From: Metopolophium dirhodum
Lineage: Eukaryota > Arthropoda > Insecta > Hemiptera > Aphididae
Direction of reading: 5' to 3'
DNA: 64,000 nucleotides
NCBI RefSeq assembly: GCF_019925205.1
Contig: NC_083561.1
Location: 16,739,217-16,803,216, forward strand
Positions 57,301 through 64,000 of this stretch are shown here, one piece after another. Below the pieces are notes generated by a model. That model had not been told where the DNA came from. It ran no database searches and saw nothing but the letters and a program-made list of their open reading frames with translations. How positions within the stretch are numbered: position 1 is the stretch's first letter; each line of letters begins with the position of its first letter. The position numbers and the translations under genes were made by a program.

Positions 57301-60300
57301 AATTTATTTTATCAGTTCCAACTCAAAAAATCAATCCAATCAAGTCAGTATTAATAAATCACAGAGACATACAATCAATCTACAACAACCATCTAAACAA
57401 ACAATACAAATATCAAATATCACTAAACAACAATCTGCTTCATCCACTATCTCTTCAAAAATGCAACATTCTACAATTAAACAGACTGATATAAAACATC
57501 ATGTATCTAATAATCAAACTAATAATACTTCTCTAAAACATCTGGCTACAACAAAACATATTAAAACATCAAATAAACAGAAAGTCAACAGTAAACCGCT
57601 TCCCTTGTCACCAAAACACCCTATATCAACTACTAAAAAAGTGGTTAATCTATGTGTAAGTCTATTTTTTAAATTTTTTTTATCAAATGTATACAAATGT
57701 GTTAATTATGTGACAGCAGACTGTGAAACCAATAGTTACATATCAGCCATCAGTTAAAGATGTAAGAATGTGTATAAAGTGCAAATCTGTATCAGAGGAT
57801 GAAGTTTGTGCTGCTTGTCGTATGGCTTCTCATTTAAAAAATGTTACAGTCACAAGGATTGAAACACCTAGTAAGTTAATTTCCTAGTAATTTAAAACTA
57901 TTTAACAATCAATTTATTATTACTATTAGGTACTTCAGCAATTATAGCGCCTGAGATTCCTATTACTACCCCTATAAAGCCTATTGATGTTCCTTCAAGT
58001 TCCGTAAATTCTGTTTCGCCGCATGACCCAGTTGTGCTGCTTTTATCATCCGGAGAAGAAGATGATGATAATACTTTAGAACCTATTATTACTAAAGTTG
58101 AGACGACTGAAGCTTTACATAAATATACAGGCAAATTAACTTGTATGGTTTTTATATACATTTAATATATACAATAATGAACCTATAATAATAAATCTTC
58201 ATTTTTAGTGAATCCTAAACTTTTGGAAGATAAATTATGGCAGAAAGACTTGAGTACTAAGGATTATTTTAAAATTGAGGAGTGTCACTCTGTACACATT
58301 GGTAGTTTTGAAACGTTTCCAGCACGCTGTGGTGATATGTTAGTGTGTCTGCATGGAATACGTATGGTGATACGTAATCTTGGTGAGTTGATACTAAATT
58401 AGTTATTAATAACTATTAATTGCTTTAATTTTTAAGGTACTTGTGTTATGTTATCATATCCCAGAAAAAAATCTTTGAAAATCTCTTATTTCATTGTTTG
58501 TTTAGTATCTAATAATAATACACTTTTATAATCTTTTACCATATCTTATTTCGCTAATCAAATTGTTTAGTACTCCCTTTAGTGAGCTGTGGCCGAAGTC
58601 TGTAGGCATAAAGAACCCCTACTTGTTATAGTTTTATTAGCAGGGTTAGACCCAATAGGTTACCTATTTCTACCCAAAGTATATAAGGGGTGCTCTTATT
58701 TTCTGTTTTAAGGAAAATTCAGTCTTGTAATAAAAAGGGTTTATTGTATGTAGGACCTGTCAAATGGCTGTGCATAATAATATACTAAATTCCTAAAATA
58801 CTTTTTTTCTGGGGTACGATAGCACAAGTATCATTTTTAGAGCTAAAGATTAATGAGCTCTAATTGTATCTAATGTAAGATTTCCTTTCATCCATTATCA
58901 TTGTAATGTTAGTTCTCCCTTTCATTTATAATTATTTCTTATTAGTTATTATACAAAATGTATAGATTATAAGTTCTTAAATTATCATAAACTTATTATA
59001 AGTCTATAAAAATAATAAATATATATTTAAATTAAATAAAAAGCGGGTAAGTGAATGTCGCTCTGTTGTACAGTAGGTTACAAGTGGGTCACTGTATGAT
59101 GGATAGTATTAATTTGAATTCAATGTTATAATATCATTATGTATAAAAAACAATTCTGAGTGGATATTTTATATTATATTTATATTCTTATTACTTATTA
59201 ATAATAAGTTAGTATTAATACGGTAGCCAGTAAGTTGAATAAATATAAATTAAATTACAACAAAATAACTAAAATTGTTATTCTTGGTTATGTAATAATA
59301 TGTAATCTCCTCCAAATTTAAACATAATTATAAAAAAGCTGGCAAGTGGATGTCACTCCGTTGTACAGTACATTACGAAGGTTATTTAGTGGGTCACTGT
59401 ATAATGGTTTGTATTAAATTTGAATTCAATGATATCATATCATTGTACACGAAAAAACAATTCTGAGCAAAGATGGTTTGTCAGTCTAGATATTTTATTA
59501 TAGCCTGTAAGTTGAATTAATATTACAAATTACAACAAAATAACTAAACTTTTTATTTTTATTCGTTTCTATAGTGATAAACAACGCGTTAGAAATTAAA
59601 ATCCCAATTTTAGCGGTTTTTTGTAATTTGTTGGTGGTTTTTCCCGTGGCATTAAATAACTATTGAGAAAATCTAAAAATGACCTTTCTTAAGTACCATC
59701 TTGATCCAATTTGCTAAAAGATAAGATACTCTATGTTGAAATTGAAGCACTCCTTCTGGTAAGAATTTTGTATACACGATTAAAAAAAAAAAACCATTGA
59801 AAAACCACTAGATCCCTTGCTCCGCTCGGAATCTAAAAAACTGTGCTTTCAATCCTTAGCTATAAAATTGGAAAATTTAAATTTATTTATTTATTTGAAA
59901 TATATGCCCGATAGCAATCAGTACAGAATTATTAAATACTTATACTATAGTTTTGACAAAAAATATACATAGATAGAGCGTCATAGCATTAAATACAACA
60001 ATATTAAGTTAACGTGATACCCGTATGTGTTGTCTCACATCATAAGTGATACAAGTATCTCACAAGTGTGTACATTTTACGCTCAGCGGAACATGTGTAG
60101 ATCGGTTATTTTAAAAATTAGAGCGAGTTGACCTCTTATAAAACCTAAAGGTAAGATTATTATCTAGGCAACCTCATGTGCTTTTAATATATTTAAAATT
60201 AATTTTTTAATATATTTTAATTTCAAAGCGAGTTATGAGTATTTTAAGATTTACAATTGATATTATATCAATGAATTCAAATTTAACACAATCCTTTACA

Positions 60301-63300
60301 GTGCCCCAGTGTAACCTACTGTACAGTAGTTAGATACCTACTCGCCCACTTTTTTTTTCATTTAAAATTAATAATTAGTATTTTTTGAAAAAAAGTTAAA
60401 ACATTGATTAAGTACCTAATTAACTAAAGATGTAGATCTAGTTAAAGGTAATCTCAACCACTTGATCCTAAATCTTAAAAAAATTAATAGAAAAATTGTA
60501 CTTTAAAAATATATATTTTTGTGTTTTATTAGAATGCAATCCAGTGACTATTGATTTACAAATGGACAATGTTGTGAAAATTTTGGGTTTTTATGGAGAA
60601 AAGCCTTTAATTATAATTTATACTGACCATTTAGCTGCCGTTGGCATTCAGTATTTATTAAAAATGAGCCAAGATAACAAAAATTACTTCTATGATCCAC
60701 TTAGTAAAGGTTAGAATGATTTTTTTCTTTTTCTTTTCTATAATATTAATATTTTTTTAATTGTTGTTTTAGATGCCGTGCTAAATAAAATAGTTTGGTT
60801 TTTTAATTTAAAAAGAATTGAGTTAGCACAGTTGGAAAAATTACTGAGGAAATTACCTAAAAAAAAGTATGGACCCTTGACCGTAAATCAAGCCCACAAA
60901 ATACTTAGCTTGCATAAAAAAGATGATGAAGAGGTATGTTTTAAACATTTTTTTTATTATAGACTGAAATCTAAATTAATATTACTTGTGCTATATTTTT
61001 TTTAACTAATAATAAAACTAAAAGCTACAATCTAAAAACTTTTAGTTTTTTTTTTTTTGCACATAGGTACTTAGTTTATATTATATATGTATTTTTTATC
61101 TATATATTGTTAACTTTAATTAAATTATTAAGGTTAACTGATTTAACCAATTAGATGATAAATAATTATTATATACATGTATTTAGCAATATGTTATTTG
61201 GACAAATTACAATATTTAGGTATATTTCAAGGTTTTTTAGAAAAAGTACATTAAAAATTCATTAATTTAATGGAATCTGGCCTTTTTCTATTGATAAAAT
61301 ATATTATTAATGATTTTACTATACAACTGTATGTTGTTTTTTATTCAAAAACTTTCGTCTTGCCTGGATCGAATACTTTCTTGACAAATATTATTATCAC
61401 AGTTTTGTGTTTAGTTTTAAATATGTATTTATATTTTTCTAAAGTAATCGATAACAATAAATGTTTTTGATTTATTAATATTGTATATACATCTATAGAT
61501 TTATATTATTGATATGAAAATCTTTGAAGATTAATGATACTTTTATTTTATGTAGTTGTAGTTATGTTATTTTATTAATGATATACAAAATCAATTTCCT
61601 TTCATTATAAACATATAACACAACAATAATTTTTATGCTTGATGCAATTGTATGTTTGAGTAAATTTTCAGTTTGCATGGTGGCATAATAATTATTAACA
61701 AATTATATGAACATTAATCAGCAGAATAGTATTAGTAACTGTATTTTAACCTAATAAATACATCAACTTTTATTTTGTGAAAATCTTACACCAAAAACCA
61801 CTGAAATAGCTTTTTTATTTTCTCTTCTGTTGTGCGGGGAAAGGAACTAATTCAGTGTCCCGGGTTATAATTTTGATTAAATGGCAACCTTAAGCTAACA
61901 AGAATTAGTCTCTTTATAGGAGATTATTTTTAAAGAATGATATTTTCATATTTTAATATGCTAATATAGTTTTAAAACATTGATGCTTTTAGCTGGACAG
62001 GCATATATCTGTATAATACTATATTAATTAATAATGGTAAAATAAATGTACACCACATTGAATGGTTAACAGATTATAAGACTTTATGACTGTGCTCAGG
62101 AGAGATATTGCACTCAAAAATCTTTTATGTAGTGCTTAAAATTTAAACTTAAAAAGTAAAAACGCTAAATTATCCACTTTATATAGCACTAAAAAAATGT
62201 AAAATATTATGCAAAAACATCTATATACATTTTTTTCTAATTATAATATTTAAAATACACTTTTTTAATATAAAAATTTAGTTTTATAAGTTTTATGTTT
62301 TTCTGATCTTATAAATTTCCAATATTCCAATTTTAATTGTTAACATTCATATTGTTTAGCCAATAAAAAACAATTCAATATAGTGCGTATATTTCTATAT
62401 ACATGACAATATGTATCAAAAATAGCACTTAAATTTTAACTAACGAAATAGCTATAAACCCTTAATGTGTTACGCTAAGGAAGTACAAAACAAATTTATA
62501 TCTTTCTTGAGATGCTCTAAGATATGGAAAAAATGCAAATAACTTCAGAGACCAATTAATAGACAAATCAATTAAGTTGTTAATTATGTTGTAATATTCA
62601 TCTATTTTTAGAGTTGTGCATTAATATAAAATCAAGTTCTGAACATTTTAAAATTTACTTTATTTTTTTAGTTTTGTTGTTTTTAAAGTAAATTGACATA
62701 TTATTAGCCACCTCCCTAGGAGCGCAGGACATTTTTATAGTACATTGTTTCTCTATACAATATTTACTCAATGGTTGTACTTTTGTAAGATATTAGAAAT
62801 TAATATAATTAATTTTTATGTATATTTGTATACCATTTGACAACTACATTTCACTAATTCAATAATTTTAAATTAACTATAAATGGTCAAAATATCATAT
62901 TAAGTAGAAATACTTACAAATACAAATACAAATTACATTTTTAGATCAAAAGATGTGCAAAAGAAGAACAGGAAACAGCTGATTCGGCTATTGTGTAAGT
63001 TTAAAATCTGTTAAACATGAAAAATTTTGTTTATAATTTATTATATTCTTTTATAGGTTGCTGATAGATAAATTAATTGAGAGTACCCATACGATCAAAG
63101 TATTGGACTTTAAAATGTTGAGCTCAAGTGAATTTTTGAATGATATTCTTTTTGAATTTTATATGGAGTAATTGATTTTAATTAAAATTATATTAACTAA
63201 TAATTATGAGTTATGTTATGAAAAATATTATTTGCATTATAGTTATGTGTATACTTATGAATTAAGTGAAGCAGATAGAAAACGTACAAGTATCTTCAGT

Positions 63301-63611
63301 ACATACTTTTATACCGCATTATCAAAACCTATTAATCTAGCTGACTATAATTCATCCTTATCACTATCAAAAATTAGACACCAAAGGGTAAAAAAATGGA
63401 CTAAAAATGTAAAAATATTTGAAAAAGATTTCATTTTTATACCAATAAATGAGAGGTATGTATTAAAATAACTTTAATTATTCAATATAAAACTTCAATT
63501 AATATATTTTTAGTGCTCATTGGTATATGGCGGTTATTTGTTATCCTCACCTATCAGGTAAGATCAGCATGAAAGATGGCACACCAGTAAACACACCTGA
63601 TGATCTTACTG
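51062..63611 (+). CDS. SENP6/SENP7-type SUMO protease (Ulp2 class, peptidase C48), 3' part beyond window
   Basis: A cysteine protease that in other animals trims poly-SUMO chains and removes SUMO-2/3-type conjugates in the nucleus. I join 18 coding exons: 51062-51357, 54639-54751, 54833-54897, 55005-55069, 55152-55439, 56607-56706, 57027-57097, 57167-57232, 57316-57655, 57717-57870, 57930-58142, 58209-58382, 60533-60709, 60773-60933, 62945-62994, 63057-63167, 63243-63455 and 63514-63611. All GT-AG phases agree, giving about 918 residues. The order is: SNPQS repeat (12-41), polar linker, CxxC-x8-CxxC (487-502), SUMO-interaction motif PVVLLLSSGEEDDD (553-566), conserved pre-catalytic region (590-775), and the Ulp1 domain from about 785 (SSSEFLNDILFEFY; TKNVKIFEKDFIFIPINE; AHWYMAVICYP). 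The catalytic His is residue 888; Asp and Cys must lie past 64000. The start is set by an in-frame TAA at 51047. The exon-5/6 donor (55439 or 55469) and the 58142 donor are uncertain. Confidence 0.92.
51090..51185 (+). repeat. 21-bp coding minisatellite
   Basis: Four to five units of TCGAATCCACAGAGCG plus GTAGAG or GAAGAG. The 21-bp period keeps frame and encodes a 7-residue repeat, ESNPQSV/ESNPQSE. Unit differences are single substitutions, so it probably expanded recently and may vary in length between individuals. Confidence 0.85.
52975..53400 (+). mobile_element. Repeat family D, copy 2
   Basis: AATGTTTGGTCCACCGGTAT followed by TTCAAATCACTAAA matches 30278-30310, and CAGGGGCCAAATGTCCCGTC TTAATAATTAACG matches the right end at 30736-30765. 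The left inverted end is not clear. The second motif GACAAAACGTCC recurs just outside, as in copy 1. Confidence 0.55.
53999..54247. mobile_element. 249-bp MITE with roughly 75-bp terminal inverted repeats
   Basis: The left arm TTAAGAGGATGTCAGCGCAC, GTTTTCTCTCTCTCACC, TAGACAAAACGTGTTTA is mirrored on the right by TAAACGCGTTTTGTCTATG, GGTGAGAGAGAGAAAAC, GTGCTGATATCTTCTTA. Related arm sequences appear at 2812-2865 and 63717-63775, so it is a dispersed family. It lies in intron 2 of the protease gene. Confidence 0.75.
54639..54751 (+). CDS. SUMO protease coding exon 2
   Basis: Completes Lys from the previous exon, then PIGAIILPMHQIFNNPN and ITPSSPVVKQPAIASRSW. Proline- and serine-rich linker. 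Donor TGGA/GTATGA. Confidence 0.8.
54833..54897 (+). CDS. SUMO protease coding exon 3
   Basis: APTGCSPPVSIVPVSCEQDKS; acceptor TATAATTTAG, donor TCG/GTGAGT. Short linker exon. Confidence 0.8.
55005..55069 (+). CDS. SUMO protease coding exon 4
   Basis: APNSKETQKNNKRTASYPIS followed by a split Arg; acceptor AATTTTTTAG, donor ATCG/GTATTT. Basic, low-complexity linker. Confidence 0.8.
55152..55439 (+). CDS. SUMO protease coding exon 5, right edge uncertain
   Basis: RTIKKPRLSITKPPKASKDY opens a lysine-, serine- and threonine-rich linker ending SDDGILKK. The frame stays open to a stop at 55518. Two weak donors keep the phase needed by the next exon: AAAGAA/GTATTT (55439) and TTCAA/GTTTGA (55469). 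The stronger-looking AATT/GTAAGG (55379) gives the wrong phase. I list the first. Confidence 0.65.
56607..56706 (+). CDS. SUMO protease coding exon 6
   Basis: EMLRIQTKNEMFEITRP then EMMDELLFAVGMVMKK; acceptor TTTGCCTGTACAG, donor AAG/GTTAGT. Methionine-rich helical segment of unknown role. Confidence 0.75.
57027..57097 (+). CDS. SUMO protease coding exon 7
   Basis: TVSKEELETLKQNSDVLQSP then KLE and a split Trp; acceptor TTTTGTTATAG, donor AATG/GTAATA. Confidence 0.8.
57167..57232 (+). CDS. SUMO protease coding exon 8
   Basis: SSETKNVTSTSSTTSPSSHN; acceptor TATTGTTTAG, donor TGT/GTAAGT. Serine/threonine-rich disordered linker. Confidence 0.8.
57316..57655 (+). CDS. SUMO protease coding exon 9
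   Basis: The longest exon, about 113 codons of Ser/Asn/Gln/Lys/Thr-rich disordered sequence (SNSKNQSNQVSINKSQRHT; SLKHLATTKHIKTSNKQK), then SPKHPISTTKKVVNLC. Acceptor TATTTTATCAG, donor TGT/GTAAGT. Confidence 0.8.
57717..57870 (+). CDS. SUMO protease coding exon 10 with CxxC pair
   Basis: TVKPIVTYQPSVKDVRMCIK, then CKSVSEDEVCAACRMASH. The four Cys codons at 57771, 57780, 57807 and 57816 give CxxC-x8-CxxC, compatible with a small zinc-binding knuckle (inference). The acceptor is TGACAGCAG, a NAGNAG site: using 57716 or 57719 adds or omits one Gln without shifting frame. Donor CCTA/GTAAGT. Confidence 0.8.
57930..58142 (+). CDS. SUMO protease coding exon 11 with SUMO-interaction motif
   Basis: STSAIIAPEIPITTPIKPID, then SVSPHDPVVLLLSSGEEDDD and TLEPIITKVETTEALHKYT. 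A hydrophobic VVLLL core followed by SS and an acidic run is the canonical SUMO-interaction motif, as expected for a poly-SUMO protease. Right edge: donor ACTT/GTATGG (58142), or a GC donor ACAG/GCAAAT (58130), both keeping phase. Confidence 0.8.
58209..58382 (+). CDS. SUMO protease coding exon 12
   Basis: NPKLLEDKLWQKDLSTKDYF, IEECHSVHIGSFETFPARCG, DMLVCLHGIRMVIRNL. The start of a folded region preceding the protease core. Acceptor CTTCATTTTTAG, donor CTTG/GTGAGT. Confidence 0.85.
59036..59165 (-). repeat. Repeat family A, inverted 3' tail
   Basis: AGTGAATGTCGCTCTGTTGT ACAGTAGG, then AAGTGGGTCACTG, worn palindrome CAATGTTATAATATCATT and AACAATTCTGAGTGG. Confidence 0.7.
59335..59845 (-). repeat. 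Repeat family A, inverted internally deleted copy
   Basis: Opens with GTGGATGTCACTCCGTTGTA and the palindrome CAATGATATCATATCATTG, and closes with CTTGCTCCGCTCGGAATC TAAAA, the inverted left end. Only about 500 bp, so most of the body is deleted. Confidence 0.7.
60260..60358 (+). repeat. Repeat family A, sense 3' tail
   Basis: CAATTGATATTATATCAATG AATTCAAATTTAACAC, then CAGTGTAACCTACTGTACAGTAG and CTCGCCCACTTTTTT. Confidence 0.7.
60533..60709 (+). CDS. SUMO protease coding exon 13
   Basis: ECNPVTIDLQMDNVVKILGF, YGEKPLIIIYTDHLAAVGIQ, YLLKMSQDNKNYFYDPLSK. Continuation of the conserved pre-catalytic region. Acceptor GTTTTATTAG, donor AAAG/GTTAGA. Confidence 0.88.
60773..60933 (+). CDS. SUMO protease coding exon 14
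   Basis: DAVLNKIVWFFNLKRIELAQ, LEKLLRKLPKKKYGPL and AHKILSLHKKDDEE. Basic helical segment before the catalytic core. Acceptor TTGTTTTAG, donor GAG/GTATGT. Confidence 0.88.
60934..62944 (+). other. Intron without recognised elements
   Basis: A 2.0-kb AT-rich intron, GTATGT to TACATTTTTAG. Short open frames within it (60.8-61.5 kb) are extensions or chance. No repeat family member recognised. Confidence 0.6.
62945..62994 (+). CDS. SUMO protease coding exon 15
   Basis: IKRCAKEEQETADSAIV; a 50-bp exon with acceptor ACATTTTTAG and donor TTGT/GTAAGT. Small, but its phase is required to join exons 14 and 16. Confidence 0.8.
63057..63167 (+). CDS. SUMO protease coding exon 16, start of the Ulp1 domain
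   Basis: LLIDKLIESTHTIKVLDF then KMLSSSEFLNDILFEFYM. The EFLNDxxxxFY block is the first hallmark of the Ulp1/SENP catalytic fold. Donor TGGA/GTAATT; reading past it gives an immediate TAA. Confidence 0.92.
63243..63455 (+). CDS. SUMO protease coding exon 17
   Basis: YVYTYELSEADRKRTSIFST, YFYTALSKPI, then KIRHQRVKKWTKNVKIFEKD and FIFIPINE. FST-FY, the VKxWT block and the KDFIFIPIN strand are typical of SENP6/7 catalytic domains. Between FYTALSK and KIRHQR it has a short, polar loop. Acceptor TTGCATTATAG, donor GAGAG/GTATGT. Confidence 0.92.
63514..63611 (+). CDS. SUMO protease coding exon 18 with catalytic His
   Basis: SAHWYMAVICYPHLSGKISM then KDGTPVNTPDDLTG. His-Trp at 63518-63523 is the catalytic His with its stacking Trp. 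An internal donor CAG/GTAAGA at 63558 could truncate the exon; reading on to ACTG/GTAAAT (63611) keeps frame and adds a short loop. Confidence 0.88.
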
Positions 63612-63716
63612 GTAAATATTTAAAATTTAAATATACATATATGGTAAAATTAAAATAATAATAATTTACTATAATATAATGTTCAAAATTACAAAACCCA
63701 AATTTTATACTATTTT

Positions 63717-63775
63717 AGATGATTTTAGCGCACTATTTGTTTTCTTTTAACCATGCGTAACATAAAAGAAAAGGC
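63717..63775 (+). mobile_element. MITE arm fragment in the last intron
   Basis: GATGATTTTAGCGCACTATT TGTTTTCTTTTAACC and GCGTAACATAAAAG resemble the left arm of the 53999-54247 MITE. The other end was not found before the window edge. Confidence 0.45.
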
Positions 63776-64000
63776 ATTCACATAAAATGGTTTTTTTTTT
63801 ATGGTTTATTAGTATTTGAGAAATATCACCCATTATAAAAACTATGAAGAATAATATTGTTGATGGTTTGACGTATTAGTTTTGTATTTGATTTATTAAT
63901 CACTATATTATACTTAACTATAAAAAATAAAATTATTTTTGTAAATTTAACTTGATATTCAGTTTTTTTTAAACATATTTAGACAACATAATATGTCCAA

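Larger units (their letters stand above)
58383..60532 (+). other. Intron carrying three family A fragments
   Basis: A 2.15-kb intron. Family A remnants lie at 59036-59165 (inverted tail), 59335-59845 (inverted short copy with both ends) and 60260-60358 (sense tail). The rest is AT-rich. Confidence 0.75.

Noticed and set aside
57514..58161. Minus-strand frames of 60 and 87 codons
   Set aside because: They are shadows of protease exons on the opposite strand.
61270..61470. 66-codon frame in an intron
   Set aside because: No flanking splice sites in phase with the protease exons and AT-rich, hydrophobic composition typical of chance frames.
1..64000. CRISPR arrays, operons, rRNA operons, tRNA genes
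   Set aside because: No regularly spaced repeats with unique spacers, no bacterial gene organisation, and no tRNA cloverleaf with intact A and B boxes was recognised by eye.

Overview
This looks like nuclear DNA from an insect, most probably an aphid. The window is very AT-rich, has spliced genes with short GT-AG introns, is densely packed with non-autonomous transposable elements, and repeatedly shows the TAGGTACCTA-type words common in aphid genomes. The insect and aphid assignments are inferences; no marker gene fixes the species. There are no bacterial-style genes, operons, CRISPR arrays or recognisable tRNA genes.

Layout. 1-50.2 kb is almost entirely repeats and non-coding DNA. Repeat family A is an unclassified interspersed repeat with GATTCTGAGCGAA/TTCGCTCAGAATC inverted motifs and a conserved roughly 120-bp 3' tail. 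It recurs in full or in part at 2.7, 3.7-5.2, 9.9-13.4, 17.7-21.2, 31.9, 33.3-34.6, 41.2-45.2, 48.8-50.1 and 59.0-60.4 kb. A 3.5-kb unit, made of two family A copies enclosing about 0.88 kb of other DNA, occurs twice almost identically (9.9-13.4 and 17.7-21.2 kb); the second copy interrupts the remnant of another gene. Several elements have convincing hAT-like ends and 8-bp target duplications (8477-9197, 34998-36233 with another element nested inside it, 46810-46884, 49749-50088). Remains of a ZMYM1-like, hAT-derived transposase gene lie at 24.06-24.94 kb, with a possible N-terminal relative at 17.3-17.7 kb. A minus-strand broken gene of unknown family lies at 36.3-36.9 kb. A minus-strand SINE-like element with a 5S-rRNA-like block lies at 13.8-14.0 kb. 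CpG-rich DNA with good splice donors at 26.2-27.2 kb looks like a promoter and 5' UTR region.

50.3 kb to the window end is one plus-strand gene, reconstructed exon by exon: a SENP6/SENP7-type (Ulp2 class, peptidase C48) SUMO protease. All 18 coding exons (51062-63611) join in frame with GT-AG junctions; two splice choices remain ambiguous. The visible product is about 918 residues. It has an N-terminal 7-residue repeat, a long polar linker, a CxxC-x8-CxxC motif, a strong SUMO-interaction motif and the first half of the catalytic domain including the catalytic His-Trp. The catalytic Asp and Cys lie beyond the window. Its introns carry MITEs and family A fragments.

How it fits together: the only apparently intact protein-coding gene is the SUMO protease. 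Everything upstream is an accessory, transposon-rich interval with nested insertions whose order can be read from interrupted copies and target duplications.
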